Source: Xylocopilactobacillus apicola (GTDB lineage Bacteria; Bacillota; Bacilli; Lactobacillales; Lactobacillaceae). From it: a stretch of 64,000 bases of DNA. Made by a program: the position numbers and the translations under genes. Below the pieces are notes generated by a model. The model did no database searches, had not been told where the DNA came from, and was given only the letters and a program-made list of their open reading frames with translations. The stretch is from NCBI RefSeq assembly GCF_033095985.1, contig NZ_AP026802.1, forward strand, positions 1,302,001 through 1,366,000. Direction: 5' to 3'. How positions within the stretch are numbered: position 1 is the stretch's first letter; each line of letters opens with the position of its first letter. Below are positions 46,276-55,811 of this stretch, piece by piece.

Positions 46276-48918
46276 TTGATCATTTTCACTATCATCATCA
46301 GAATCATTATCAAAAGAACTAGTCTGACTGTTATTTTGCTGGGTCTGATTCAAGCTATTATTATAAGAGCGATTATTAAATTGATTTTGGTTGTTATTCT
46401 GATTATAAAGACTATTGTTAGGTGTTTGGTAACTGTTATACCTTTTCTGTGGGTACTTGATCCGCGGCTGCTCGTAGTATGAGAAATAAACTTTCGGATC
46501 ACTAGTGTCATATGACATATCCTTTGTCGCCCGTGAAATAACCCCGTACCCATTATATTGACCAAGATAATTTGACCAAAACAAGCGATAATCACTGGCA
46601 TAGCCACCAATCCCAAAATTATCCGTTAATTCTTTTGGACCACCTTGTGCATAAAGGCTGGTCACTGTGCGACCTCTAACTGTAAAGTTAGCCGAATTAT
46701 TTTTTAAAACACCTGGTAAAGTTCCTGTATTAGCCAGAACAGAATATTCTTTAACGCTATTTGGTTTACTTTTCTGTTCATTTAGTTTTAATAAATCTGG
46801 ATCATTTTTATAAATATTATTTAAAAAGCGCGCCACCAAACGAAGATTTGCGTTTGAATCACTTTCTTCTAAATTATAAGAATGACGATAGAAATTATCA
46901 TATCCGATCCAAGATGAAATTGTAATTCCCGGAGTAGAGCCTGTGAACCAGTAATCGCGATTATCATTACTGGTTCCTGTCTTACCATAAAGTTTATCCG
47001 AATCAAATTCGACATTTGAACCCAAGAACTCAGCAGTTCCATTTGAAACAACGTCGCTCATCATTTTTTGCATGATGTAAGAGGTCGCCTCAGAAAAAAC
47101 TTTAACCGGCTCAGACTTATGCTCATAAACAATCCGACCAGTTGGATCAACAATTTTGGAAATCACATAAGGTTTATGATAATTTCCATCATTAGCAAAT
47201 GTCGCGTATGCCGCAGCTTCTTGAACTGGAGCAAATCCTCGCGCTGTTCCACCTAATGAAATTCCAAGTTCACTATATTCTTTATCAGTAATATTGAAAT
47301 TCATCTTTTTCATATAACTTTTAGCTAATTTATCATCTTTTTGCCGCAAAGCCTGATAAAGATTTACTGTAGCAACATTATATGACTGGGAAAGGGCTTC
47401 GGTGGCAGAGACAAAGCGATTTTGGAAAGTTTGATCATAATCACTTGGTTCGTAATCATCAAATTTAGCTGGAAAATCTGCCAAAGTTGAACGAGAGCCA
47501 ATTAAACCTGTATCAAGTGCTGGACCATAAACTAGTAAAGGCTTAATCGAAGAACCTGGCGAACGACGATTATTAAAGGCATGATTAAACTCGTTAAGTT
47601 TAAAATCAACGCCTCCAATAAATCCCAAAACACCACCTGTCTTATTATCTAAGACTACTGTTCCATTTTGGACTGGCTCAGAGAAATCAATAAAATCATT
47701 TGTCTTCTCATCATAAACACTGTCTGTATAGGTCTTGCTAAAATACGAGCGAGTATTTTGCAAAACTTCCTGCATATTATCGCTAACTTTTCGATTAATC
47801 GTAGAATAAACTTTATAACCATTTTGAGAAAGCTTTTGCTTAGCGGTCGCATAATATCGTCCATAGGTGCTATCTTTAACTTTTTCGGGATCCATTCCAT
47901 CATCACGCAGTAAAACTTCAGCAAGAGTATTTTCCGCCTCTTCTCTAACTGCACTATAAGTATAACCATAGTTGTTCGTATGACGGGATGAAGGCTCAGC
48001 CTTTAAAAACTGTGCCCGGAGATCTTCTTTTTTTGCAGCAGTGTACTGCTTCTTAGTGATTGCTCCATCTCGATACATTCGAAATAAAACGATCTGCGCG
48101 CGTTTTAAGCCATACTGAGCACTTCGATTATCAATTTCTCCAGTAAGATCAAAAGGAGTGTAGGCATAAGGACTTTGAACTAAACCTACAACAAAAGCAG
48201 ACTGTGCGATAGAAAGATCCTTCGGATTTTTCCCGAAAATCCCAACAGACGCAGCTCCGATGCCTGTAATATTTTCGCCTTTGTTGTTTCGACCAAAAGA
48301 AGCTGCATTCAAATAAGAAGTTAAGACATCATCTTTAGTGAAAAACTTGTTAAGACGCATTGCCAAAAAAATTTCAGTAGCTTTACGCTTAAAAGTAGTT
48401 TCCGAGGAAAGGATCTGCATTTTAACCAATTGCTGAGTTAAAGTTGAGCCACCGCTTTTAATCCCAACTCCTGTTACATCAGAAAGAGCAGCCCTAATTA
48501 CTGCTCTGGGCATCACACCTTGATGCAAATAAAAATCTTCATCTTCAGAAGCAACAATCCCCTTCTTAATCCACGGAGAAATTTCTGCTGATTTAGTTTT
48601 ATAACTAACGATATCAGACTGAATTTCACCCAAAGATGAATTATCTGCAAAATATAAAGTCGAAGTTTGATCAATATCGTGGATTAGCTTATCCATTTCA
48701 GCTACAGTCGGAATCGACTCTTCTTTTAAGATTGACGCCACATATCCTAACCCAATCCCTAAAACAAGCCCAAACACTAAAATTCCTAAAGCTAAAAAGT
48801 TAAGAACTACTCTTCTAATTACTTGAAGTGCCAGATCAACACAATGTAAGATCTCAGTTCGATCTAATTTTATAAACCAATCCCGAATTTTTTCGAGAAA
48901 TTCTCTTAATTTATCCAT
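46273..48918 (-). CDS. class A penicillin-binding protein (PBP1A type)
   Basis: This bifunctional enzyme polymerises and cross-links peptidoglycan. A cytoplasmic N-terminus and one membrane helix (LNFLALGILVFGLVLGIGLGY) are followed by the GT51 glycosyltransferase (VASEDEDFYLHQGV, GGSTLTQQLVKMQ, SYLNAASFG) and the transpeptidase domain with SxxK in SSIKPLL, SYNVAT, and KTGTS. The 881 residues end in a low-complexity tail of about 65 residues rich in Asn, Gln, Ser and Asp. It is the last gene of the dut-radA-gltX-cysS-mrnC-rlmB run, 30 bp after rlmB. Confidence 0.95.
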   Translation of the reverse strand: MDKLREFLEKIRDWFIKLDRTEILHCVDLALQVIRRVVLNFLALGILVFGLVLGIGLGYVASILKEESIPTVAEMDKLIHDIDQTSTLYFADNSSLGEIQSDIVSYKTKSAEISPWIKKGIVASEDEDFYLHQGVMPRAVIRAALSDVTGVGIKSGGSTLTQQLVKMQILSSETTFKRKATEIFLAMRLNKFFTKDDVLTSYLNAASFGRNNKGENITGIGAASVGIFGKNPKDLSIAQSAFVVGLVQSPYAYTPFDLTGEIDNRSAQYGLKRAQIVLFRMYRDGAITKKQYTAAKKEDLRAQFLKAEPSSRHTNNYGYTYSAVREEAENTLAEVLLRDDGMDPEKVKDSTYGRYYATAKQKLSQNGYKVYSTINRKVSDNMQEVLQNTRSYFSKTYTDSVYDEKTNDFIDFSEPVQNGTVVLDNKTGGVLGFIGGVDFKLNEFNHAFNNRRSPGSSIKPLLVYGPALDTGLIGSRSTLADFPAKFDDYEPSDYDQTFQNRFVSATEALSQSYNVATVNLYQALRQKDDKLAKSYMKKMNFNITDKEYSELGISLGGTARGFAPVQEAAAYATFANDGNYHKPYVISKIVDPTGRIVYEHKSEPVKVFSEATSYIMQKMMSDVVSNGTAEFLGSNVEFDSDKLYGKTGTSNDNRDYWFTGSTPGITISSWIGYDNFYRHSYNLEESDSNANLRLVARFLNNIYKNDPDLLKLNEQKSKPNSVKEYSVLANTGTLPGVLKNNSANFTVRGRTVTSLYAQGGPKELTDNFGIGGYASDYRLFWSNYLGQYNGYGVISRATKDMSYDTSDPKVYFSYYEQPRIKYPQKRYNSYQTPNNSLYNQNNNQNQFNNRSYNNSLNQTQQNNSQTSSFDNDSDDDSENDQ

Positions 48919-48948
48919 TTAAAATGTAAGCTTAATTTCAATTTTTGT

Positions 48949-49680
48949 TTAATGCCTTTTCGTTGCTGCCATCAGTAATAATGAACCACCTGCGACCGAA
49001 GCGTTCAAACTGTCAACGTGGCCAAACATGGGAATTTTAATAAACTCATCAATCTTATCACGAACTCCCGGTGAAATTCCGCTCCCTTCATTGCCAATGA
49101 TTAAGCAAATTTTACCATTTACTTGCCAATCTAACCAATTAGTACCTTGCATATCTGCCCCAAAAAACCAAAATCCCTCTTCTTTTAAGCTTTTAATCGT
49201 TGCGCTTAAATTTACCACCCGCACAATCGGGACAAAAGATGCTGCACCAGTTGAAGACTTCCATACCGTGTCTGTTACCTGAACATTTCGTCTTTCAGGA
49301 ATAATAATTGCATCAACCCCAGCCGCATCAGCTGAACGAATTAAAGAGCCAAAATTATGCGGATCCATGATATTGTCTAACATCAGCAAAAATTTACTGT
49401 CTTTTAAGACTGAAAGATCTGAGTAAACAAAAGGCGCTCCTTCTAAAACAACTCCTTGATGGACTCCTCCATTTGCTAATTTATCCAATTTATCTTTAGG
49501 AACAATCTTCACAATAATCTTTTTAGCTTTAGCCAACTTCGTTAAATCACTTAAATAACTATTCTTTAAAGATTTTTGAATCAATAACTGATTAATTTGA
49601 TTAGCGGGCAACTGTTTTAAAGCATTTAAAACCGCATGACGACCATAAATTTGGTTTGGATGCTCTTCGCTATTTTGCAA
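48949..49680 (-). CDS. rlmB: 23S rRNA (guanosine-2'-O-)-methyltransferase RlmB
   Basis: RlmB methylates the ribose of G2251 in 23S rRNA. The SPOUT/TrmH fold shows an N-terminal substrate-binding part (IYGRHAVLNALKQ), then LMLDNIMDPHNFGSLIRSADAAGVDAII, IIGNEGSGIS and DSLNASVAGGSLLLMA, which form the trefoil knot that binds S-adenosylmethionine. Length 243 is normal. It follows mrnC by 12 bp, an arrangement widespread in Firmicutes. Confidence 0.94.
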   Translation of the reverse strand: MQNSEEHPNQIYGRHAVLNALKQLPANQINQLLIQKSLKNSYLSDLTKLAKAKKIIVKIVPKDKLDKLANGGVHQGVVLEGAPFVYSDLSVLKDSKFLLMLDNIMDPHNFGSLIRSADAAGVDAIIIPERRNVQVTDTVWKSSTGAASFVPIVRVVNLSATIKSLKEEGFWFFGADMQGTNWLDWQVNGKICLIIGNEGSGISPGVRDKIDEFIKIPMFGHVDSLNASVAGGSLLLMAATKRH

Positions 49681-49692
49681 TTATCTATCCTC

Positions 49693-50094
49693 TCATTTAA
49701 TGAATTCTACATTATCTTGGTTTTGGAAGCAAAAATCAATCAGCTGATTAATTCGATCATTCTGATCTGTAAATTTTAAGTAGCCAAACATCGCCTCAAA
49801 ACCCGTTGAAATTCGGTAAATAACGATATTGGTATTCTTCGCATGAGTATGGCTTTTGGCATTACGCCCTAAACGAAAAGCATCTTGTTCCTCAGTTGTT
49901 AAAATATTTTTCTCATTCATTAGCTTGAAAAACGCCGCCTGCGCTTTAGCAGAAACAAAAGATTTTGAGCGCAAGTACTGCTCATTAACGGCTCGTTGAT
50001 CATTTTTCACCAAATAAAAACGGACTCGCTCTTCGATAACGGCATCCCCCAAATAAGCAAGGGTCAAACCATTTAATTGGTTAACATTTGTCAT
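49693..50094 (-). CDS. mrnC: mini-ribonuclease III
   Basis: Mini-RNase III matures 23S rRNA ends. It has the RNase III catalytic domain alone, without a double-stranded RNA-binding domain: LTLAYLGDAVIEERVRFYLV near the start, with the metal-binding Asp and Glu, and FEAMFGYLKF as the second Glu region. Length 133 is normal. It overlaps cysS by 14 bp and leads into rlmB, also an rRNA enzyme. Confidence 0.94.
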   Translation of the reverse strand: MTNVNQLNGLTLAYLGDAVIEERVRFYLVKNDQRAVNEQYLRSKSFVSAKAQAAFFKLMNEKNILTTEEQDAFRLGRNAKSHTHAKNTNIVIYRISTGFEAMFGYLKFTDQNDRINQLIDFCFQNQDNVEFIK

Positions 50095-51493
50095 TTTTTG
50101 TATACTTCGTTCCCTCTGGAGTGTCTTTTATTTCTATTCCCAAAGCCAACAGCTCATCTCGTAGATCATCACTTAATTTGAAATCTCGTGCTTTTCTAGC
50201 TGCATCTCTTTTTTCAATTAAGTTTAAAACATGCGGGTCGTCAATTTCTAAGCGTTCAGGCACTTCCAATCCTAATACCCAAAGCCAATCAACCAACAAC
50301 TGCTGGATTTCTTTAAGATTATCAGTACTAATGTCTTTGGTCAAAACATCTTTATTGATCCATTTCAAATATTCATAAATTACTGCTAGCGCATTTTGGA
50401 CATTAAAATCATCATCCATCGCAGCCATAAAGCGATCGCGGAATTTGGCAATTAAATCAGAAATTCTAGGATTGAAACCGACATCAGCACTTGGCTTATT
50501 TCTAAGTTGATTGATAGTCTCAATGATTCGATCATAGCTGCGTTTAGCTTGAGTCATTGAGGTTAAATCGTACTGCAAGGGTTTACGGTAATTAGTTTGA
50601 ACCAAGAAAAATCTTAGGAAATTAGGATCATTTTCCTTTAATGCATCCCGTAAAGTCACAAAATTCCCTAAGGACTTGCTCATTTTTTCATCATTAGCAG
50701 TTGTTACAAAGGCATTATGCATCCAATAACGAACAAACTGCTTACCTGTTAATGACTCGCTTTGGGCTCGTTCATTTTCGTGGTGAGGAAACATCAAATC
50801 TTCACCACCACCATGAATATCAATGGTATCTCCTAGCTCAGCAATCGACATCACCGAACATTCAATGTGCCATCCAGGCCGCCCTTTACCAAACGGCGCA
50901 TCCCAAGCAATTTCATTTTGTTTTTGCCCTTTCCAAAGTGCAAAATCCAAAGAATCCTCTTTGCGAGCTTGCTCAACTGAATTAACGTGTTCACTGGCAC
51001 CAACTAAAAGATCAGCAACGCTTTGATCAGACAACTCGCCATAGGTGGGGTATTTTCGGGTTCGAAAATAAACGTCCCCTTCACTTTCATAGGCGTAACC
51101 TTTCTGGATTAATTTTGCAATAAAATCGACGATTTGCGGAATAAATTCCGTTGCTCGAGTTCGAACAGTTGGCTCAATTACATTCAATTGCTCAATATCT
51201 TCTTCATAAGCAGCAATAAATTGGGCGGCAAGATCTGACACAGTGACTTTTTCAGCTGATGATCGCTCAATCATTCGATCGTCAACGTCAGTAAAATTGG
51301 ATACAAAACGCACTTCATATCCGCGATACATCAAATAACGACGAATGGTATCAAAAGCCACCACCGAACGAGCATTACCAATATGAATATAATTATAAAC
51401 TGTTGGACCACACACATACATCGTAACAACTTTGGAGGATTGTGGGATAAATTCTTCCTTGGTCCGACTCAGCGTATTATAAATTTTTAGCAA
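50081..51493 (-). CDS. cysS: cysteinyl-tRNA synthetase
   Basis: The class I synthetase has its HIGH-type motif in YNYIHIGNARS and zinc ligand Cys in VCGPTVYNY, with WHIECSVMS and HGGGEDLMFPHHENE in the middle and the KMSKSLGNF loop near residue 270. The C-terminal anticodon-binding region starts after ALAVIYEYLKW. Length 470 is normal. It is translated right after gltX. Confidence 0.97.
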   Translation of the reverse strand: MLKIYNTLSRTKEEFIPQSSKVVTMYVCGPTVYNYIHIGNARSVVAFDTIRRYLMYRGYEVRFVSNFTDVDDRMIERSSAEKVTVSDLAAQFIAAYEEDIEQLNVIEPTVRTRATEFIPQIVDFIAKLIQKGYAYESEGDVYFRTRKYPTYGELSDQSVADLLVGASEHVNSVEQARKEDSLDFALWKGQKQNEIAWDAPFGKGRPGWHIECSVMSIAELGDTIDIHGGGEDLMFPHHENERAQSESLTGKQFVRYWMHNAFVTTANDEKMSKSLGNFVTLRDALKENDPNFLRFFLVQTNYRKPLQYDLTSMTQAKRSYDRIIETINQLRNKPSADVGFNPRISDLIAKFRDRFMAAMDDDFNVQNALAVIYEYLKWINKDVLTKDISTDNLKEIQQLLVDWLWVLGLEVPERLEIDDPHVLNLIEKRDAARKARDFKLSDDLRDELLALGIEIKDTPEGTKYTKNDKC

Positions 51494-51503
51494 GAAGTTT
51501 CCT

Positions 51504-53003
51504 CTACGAAATTTGTTGTAAGGTTAATTCAAGGTTTGTAACTACCTTTTCTTTACCAATTACTTCTAATTCATCGGTTAAAAATGGACCATGCATCAAA
51601 CGAGTCGCGCCAATTCTAATTGGCATATAGAGTTGGCGGCCCTTAGTTCCAGTATCGTCTCTAACTGTTTGAATTACATCAGCAATTGCTACTGAAGTAA
51701 ATGGACTAAGATCTTTAATTTTACTATAAAAATCTTTTAAAACCAAAGAAGCTGAAGGGTCTTGTAACTCTTCTTTCTCTCCTTCACCCAATTCTGGAAT
51801 TTCACGGAAAAACTGTTCTGACAATTCTAAGATTTGATTTGTATAGCTCATTTGATCTTTAAAGAGCGCAACTAATGAACGAATCCAAGCAATTTTCTTT
51901 TCATCCGGGTCTTCTTCAACTTTACCATTGGCGATTAAATTCAAAAGGCACATATGTGAAATGCGACTTAATGGCGCAGCCTTCACATATTTATTATTAA
52001 TCCATTCCAATTTTTTCTGATCAAACTTAGCTGGTGAGCGGCTCAGTCTGCTAGGATCAAACTGTTTAATAAACTGCTTCTTCGTAAAAATTTCTTCTTC
52101 ACCAACTGGTGACCAACCTAAAAGCGTAATGAAATTGAACATTGCTTCTGGTAGATAACCAAAGCTACGATATTGTTCGATAAACTGCAAAATAGTTTCA
52201 TCACGTTTACTGAGTTTTTTACCTGTTGCCTGATTGATAATCAATGACATGTGGCCAAATAATGGAGCTTGCCAATCTAGTGCTTCATAAATTGCAAGCT
52301 GTTTAGGAGTATTAGCGATATGATCGTCACCTCTTAGAACATGCGTGATCTCCATTAAATGATCATCAACAACAACTGCAAAATTGTAGGTTGGTTGTCC
52401 GTCTTCTTTCATAATGATGAAGTCTCCACCAAGGCTATCACTATTAAACTCGATCTCGCCTTTAACGATATCATCAAATTTGAAAACGTGGTCTTTTGGC
52501 AGACGAATTCTTATTACTGGCTTTAATCCTCTAGCCTTCTTTTCGGCAATGACTTCCTCAATTTGAGCATCGGTCATTCCTTCAAACTCATATTCATAGT
52601 GCGGCATAATCCCAGCTTCTTGCTGGCGATCACGCATCGCAGTCAACTCTTCTTCTGTTAAGTAAGATTCATAAGCTAAACCTTTATCTAAAAGCTCTTT
52701 TACGTACTTGTGATATAGATCATTACGCTCAGATTGACGATAAGGTCCGTAATCTCCCCCGACATCTGGACCTTCATCCCAGTCGATACCAAGCCATTTT
52801 AAGTTGTCAAGCTGCGACATCTCTCCATCAGCAACGTTTCTTTTAAGATCAGTATCTTCAATTCTAATAACAAAAGCTCCCCCCATGTTACGGGCGAATA
52901 AATAGTTAAATAAAGCTGTCCTAGCATTTCCAATGTGTAAATGCCCAGTTGGACTAGGTGCATAACGTACTCTAACTTTTTCTGGTTTCAAAATTAATCC
53001 CAT
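51504..53003 (-). CDS. gltX: glutamyl-tRNA synthetase
   Basis: The class I synthetase shows [19 protein letters not shown] (HIGH motif), [11 protein letters not shown], and the KLSKRDET loop. The 499-residue length is normal. It is the non-discriminating type by expectation in Lactobacillales, in which glutamyl-tRNA(Gln) is later amidated, but that is not visible here. It sits 56 bp after radA and 10 bp before cysS. Confidence 0.97.
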   Translation of the reverse strand: MGLILKPEKVRVRYAPSPTGHLHIGNARTALFNYLFARNMGGAFVIRIEDTDLKRNVADGEMSQLDNLKWLGIDWDEGPDVGGDYGPYRQSERNDLYHKYVKELLDKGLAYESYLTEEELTAMRDRQQEAGIMPHYEYEFEGMTDAQIEEVIAEKKARGLKPVIRIRLPKDHVFKFDDIVKGEIEFNSDSLGGDFIIMKEDGQPTYNFAVVVDDHLMEITHVLRGDDHIANTPKQLAIYEALDWQAPLFGHMSLIINQATGKKLSKRDETILQFIEQYRSFGYLPEAMFNFITLLGWSPVGEEEIFTKKQFIKQFDPSRLSRSPAKFDQKKLEWINNKYVKAAPLSRISHMCLLNLIANGKVEEDPDEKKIAWIRSLVALFKDQMSYTNQILELSEQFFREIPELGEGEKEELQDPSASLVLKDFYSKIKDLSPFTSVAIADVIQTVRDDTGTKGRQLYMPIRIGATRLMHGPFLTDELEVIGKEKVVTNLELTLQQIS

Positions 53004-53059
53004 CCTCCGAAAATTTATAGAAATCTCTTATAATAATAGCACTTATCTGATTTTATGGC

Positions 53060-54424
53060 TTACCCAAGGACTTTTTTTATTGTTTCGGCCAAGGTTTTTA
53101 CGCCGACAACCTTGATTGAAGGTTTCTCATGATAGTTCTTTAAATTGTTAGCTGGAACAAAGATCTTCTTAAATCCTAATTTCTCAGCCTCGGCAATCCT
53201 CAGTTCAATTCGATTAACACTTCTTGCTTCGCCAGCTAACCCTAGCTCGCCAATAAAACAATCAGTTGCTGGAATTTCTTTATTTTTAAAACTTGAGGCA
53301 ATTGCCATTGCACAAGCAAAATCGATTGCTGGTTCATCCAGACGAACTCCACCAGTGACCTTAATATACGCATCTTGATTTTGAAGCAGAATGTTGGCTC
53401 GTTTTTCTAAAACTGCCATTATTAAAGATACGCGGTTAAAATCAATCCCTGTTGCGGTTCGACGGGCGTTCCCAAAAAGAGTTGGCGTTAATAATGCCTG
53501 GATTTCGACTAAAATCGGTCTAGTACCCTCCATTGAAACAACTACCGCCGAACCATTTGCCCCTTTAAGGCGTTCTTGCAGAAATAATTCAGAAGGATTC
53601 AAAACTTCTTTTAAGCCATTCTCGTGCATTTCAAAAAGACCAATTTCATCAGTCGAACCGAAACGATTTTTAACTGTATGCATAATGCGGTACAAATGAA
53701 ATTTGTCGCCTTCGATATAAATCACCGTATCGACCATGTGTTCCAAAATTTTAGGCCCCGCAATGGTCCCATCTTTAGTAATATGACCAACAATGAAAGT
53801 TGTAATATTTTGAGTTTTAGCTATTTTCATCAAATGGCTCGTTAATTCTTTGACTAGTGATACACTGCCGACCGGACTATCGATCTCATTTAATTCCATC
53901 GTTTGAATCGAATCTACAACTAAAATATCTGGTTTAACCGACTCAATCAAACTTTCAACTTGATCGAAATCACTGGTTGAAAGAATGATTAAATCTTTGC
54001 CGCTGACTGCCAACCTTTCCGCCCGCCGTTTAATCTGAGTTGCACTTTCTTCACCCGAAACATAGAGAACTTTCTTCCCTTGCTGAACTATTCTACTAGC
54101 AATTTGTAAAAGGATCGTGGATTTACCAATTCCTGGATCTCCCGAGATGAGCACCAATGAGCCAGGAACGACACCTCCACCAAGAACTCGATCAAACTCT
54201 CCCACACCCGTTTCAATCCGGGCCAAATCATCAATTGAGATTTCGTCAATTGAACGCGCAACCGCTTCTTCACCGATTAGAGACTTTTGCTTAAGTGGAG
54301 CAGTTGCTTTTTTTTGAGCTGGCTTCATCGTATCAAATTCGTGGCAATTGGGGCAAACCCCATATTGAACCGCTGATTCATAGCCACAATTGCTACAAAC
54401 ATAAATCGTTTTACTTTTTGCCAT
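53060..54424 (-). CDS. radA: DNA repair protein RadA
   Basis: RadA is a RecA-like branch-migration helicase. ATG 54424 is chosen since GGAG precedes it and the protein then begins MAKSKTIYVCSNCGYES; the upstream in-frame ATG at 54478 lies inside dut. The zinc finger CSNCGYES...CPNCHEF is followed by Walker A GDPGIGKSTI, the RadA-specific KNRFGSTDEIG motif and a C-terminal Lon-protease-like domain (VTGGVRLDEPAIDFACAMAIASS). The length is about 455 residues. It follows dut with essentially no gap. Confidence 0.96.
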   Translation of the reverse strand: MAKSKTIYVCSNCGYESAVQYGVCPNCHEFDTMKPAQKKATAPLKQKSLIGEEAVARSIDEISIDDLARIETGVGEFDRVLGGGVVPGSLVLISGDPGIGKSTILLQIASRIVQQGKKVLYVSGEESATQIKRRAERLAVSGKDLIILSTSDFDQVESLIESVKPDILVVDSIQTMELNEIDSPVGSVSLVKELTSHLMKIAKTQNITTFIVGHITKDGTIAGPKILEHMVDTVIYIEGDKFHLYRIMHTVKNRFGSTDEIGLFEMHENGLKEVLNPSELFLQERLKGANGSAVVVSMEGTRPILVEIQALLTPTLFGNARRTATGIDFNRVSLIMAVLEKRANILLQNQDAYIKVTGGVRLDEPAIDFACAMAIASSFKNKEIPATDCFIGELGLAGEARSVNRIELRIAEAEKLGFKKIFVPANNLKNYHEKPSIKVVGVKTLAETIKKVLG

Positions 54425-54425
54425 T

Positions 54426-54872
54426 TTAATCTCCTGAAGAACCGAATCCACCAATTCTTTGGCCGATCGCTTCATCACCTTCAGCCATAAGAAAAGGCAT
54501 AAAAATTCCTTGTCCTATTCTTTCGCCTTTTTTGACTAGAATATCATCATCCCTAATGTTTATCACTTGGAAAAATATTTCGCCTTCATTTCCAGGATTA
54601 TCAAAATAATCTGAATCAACAATTCCAACCCCATTTGGCATCACTAATCCTTTTTTCTTAGGATTGCCTGACCGATTAACCAACATCAAGAATTCATTGT
54701 CGGGCATATACGCCTTGATTCCCGTCGGAATCAATTCTGGCCTAGCTTGATGGGCCTTAATAATCAAATCTTCTGCTGCCTCAAAATCATATCCTGCTGA
54801 GCCACTGCTTTGCCGCTCAGGCAAATTAATTTCTTGACCTTGATATTTACTTACAATTTTAAATCCACGCAT
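54426..54872 (-). CDS. dut: deoxyuridine 5'-triphosphate nucleotidohydrolase
   Basis: dUTPase hydrolyses dUTP to dUMP, keeping uracil out of DNA. The start ATG 54872 has AAGGAGC before it; an in-frame start at 54914 is less likely. Motifs are SGSAGYDFEA (1), NRSGNPKKKG (2), NGVGIVDSDYFDNPGNEG (3), KGERIGQGIF (4) and RIGGFGSSG (5). The length is about 148 residues. It is the first gene of the radA-gltX operon and is divergent from the small RNA array. Confidence 0.93.
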   Translation of the reverse strand: MRGFKIVSKYQGQEINLPERQSSGSAGYDFEAAEDLIIKAHQARPELIPTGIKAYMPDNEFLMLVNRSGNPKKKGLVMPNGVGIVDSDYFDNPGNEGEIFFQVINIRDDDILVKKGERIGQGIFMPFLMAEGDEAIGQRIGGFGSSGD

Positions 54873-54968
54873 TAATTCTAGCTCCTTAAATTTTATCTCC
54901 AAAAGATTCCACATTATTTTAAATTTTATATCAATCTTTCTTCATACTTGTTCTCTATTATAATGAGT

Positions 54969-55077
54969 GTAGAAATTATTTAGCAACTCCTCCCAAGAGT
55001 TATTTAAATCTCTACAAACATTTCACAACACTTTTAAAATTAAACCCGGTGACCCTCCCTCATCGAGTTTTTATTTT
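54969..55077 (+). ncRNA. putative small RNA, copy A of the tandem array
   Basis: A perfect TATAAT (54959-54964) precedes TGTAGAAATT (54968-54977), which can pair with the region ending in TCTCTACA (to 55016). Inside, AACTC (54985-54989) and GAGTT (54997-55001) close a loop with CTCCCAA. The terminator pairs AAACCCGGTGA with TCATCGAGTTT (55042-55052, 55060-55070), loop CCCTCCC, then a T-rich tail. Predicted length is about 109 nt. This is the diverged member and its single-stranded spacer lacks the CCC motif of the others. Confidence 0.78.
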
Positions 55078-55151
55078 GCTTTTAAGCTTATTTACAAATT
55101 GTTGCTAATTAGATCAAACTTTCTTCACACTTAGACCGTATCATAATAAGT

Positions 55152-55261
55152 GTAGAAATTAATCATTAACTCCTCCCAAAGAGTTCTCCTAATTCTCTAC
55201 AACAACTTACATATTCCCAAATATTTAAACCCGGTGACCTCCCTCATCGAGTTTTTATTTT
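55152..55261 (+). ncRNA. putative small RNA, copy B of the tandem array
   Basis: The -10 element is CATAAT (55142-55147). TGTAGAAATT (55151-55160) pairs with AATTCTCTACA over ten base pairs with one bulged C. The nested hairpin AACTC-CTCCCAAA-GAGTT exposes CUCCC; the spacer forms ATATT-CCC-AAATAT with a CCC loop; the terminator loop is CCTCCC. The three loops could pair with Shine-Dalgarno sequences. The T-rich tail ends at about 55261. Confidence 0.8.
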
Positions 55262-55334
55262 GCTTTAAGCTTATTTACAAATTGTTGCTAATTAGATCAA
55301 ACTTTCTTCACACTTAGACCGTATCATAATAAGT

Positions 55335-55444
55335 GTAGAAATTAATCATTAACTCCTCCCAAAGAGTTCTCCTAATTCTCTACAACAACTTACATATTCC
55401 CAAATATTTAAACCCGGTGACCTCCCTCATCGAGTTTTTATTTT
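55335..55444 (+). ncRNA. putative small RNA, copy C of the tandem array
   Basis: Same layout as copy B, with -10 CATAAT at 55325-55330 and a transcribed region identical to B as far as I can read. Terminator stem 55410-55439 with loop CCTCCC. Identity of B and C suggests a recent duplication or gene conversion. Confidence 0.8.
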
Positions 55445-55517
55445 GCTTTAAGCTTATTTACAAATTGTTGCTAATTAGATCAAACTTTCTTCACACTTAG
55501 ACCGTATCATAATAAGT

Positions 55518-55627
55518 GTAGAAATTAATCATTAACTCCTCCCAAAGAGTTCTCCTAATTCTCTACAATAACTTACATATTCCCAAATATTTAAACTCGG
55601 TGACCTCCCTCATCGAGTTTTTATTTT
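55518..55627 (+). ncRNA. putative small RNA, copy D of the tandem array
   Basis: The -10 is CATAAT (55508-55513). The 3' arm reads CTACAATAAC instead of CTACAACAAC, outside the stem. In the terminator AAACTCGGTGA (55593-55603) replaces AAACCCGG, which turns a C-A mismatch in the stem into a T-A pair, so the hairpin is better than in the sister copies. Confidence 0.8.
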
Positions 55628-55700
55628 GCTTTAAGCTTATTTACAAATTGTTGCCAATTAGATCAAACTTTCTTCACACTTGGGCCGTATCATAATAAGT

Positions 55701-55811
55701 GTAGAAATTAATCATTAACTCCTCCCAAAGAGTTCTCCTAATTCTCTACAACAACTTACATATTCCCAAATATTTAAACCCGGTGACCCTCCCTCATCGA
55801 GTTTTTATTTT
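55701..55811 (+). ncRNA. putative small RNA, copy E of the tandem array
   Basis: The -10 is CATAAT (55691-55696); the promoter region differs slightly (CACTTGGGCCG for CACTTAGACCG). Hairpins match copy B. The terminator loop has one more C (CCCTCCC), as in copy A. It is the last unit, with the HAD gene start about 40 bp after its terminator. Confidence 0.8.

Noticed and set aside
48919-53060. T-box riboswitch before cysS or gltX
   Set aside because: The gaps (10 and 56 bp) are far too short for a T-box leader, and the genes are inside an operon.
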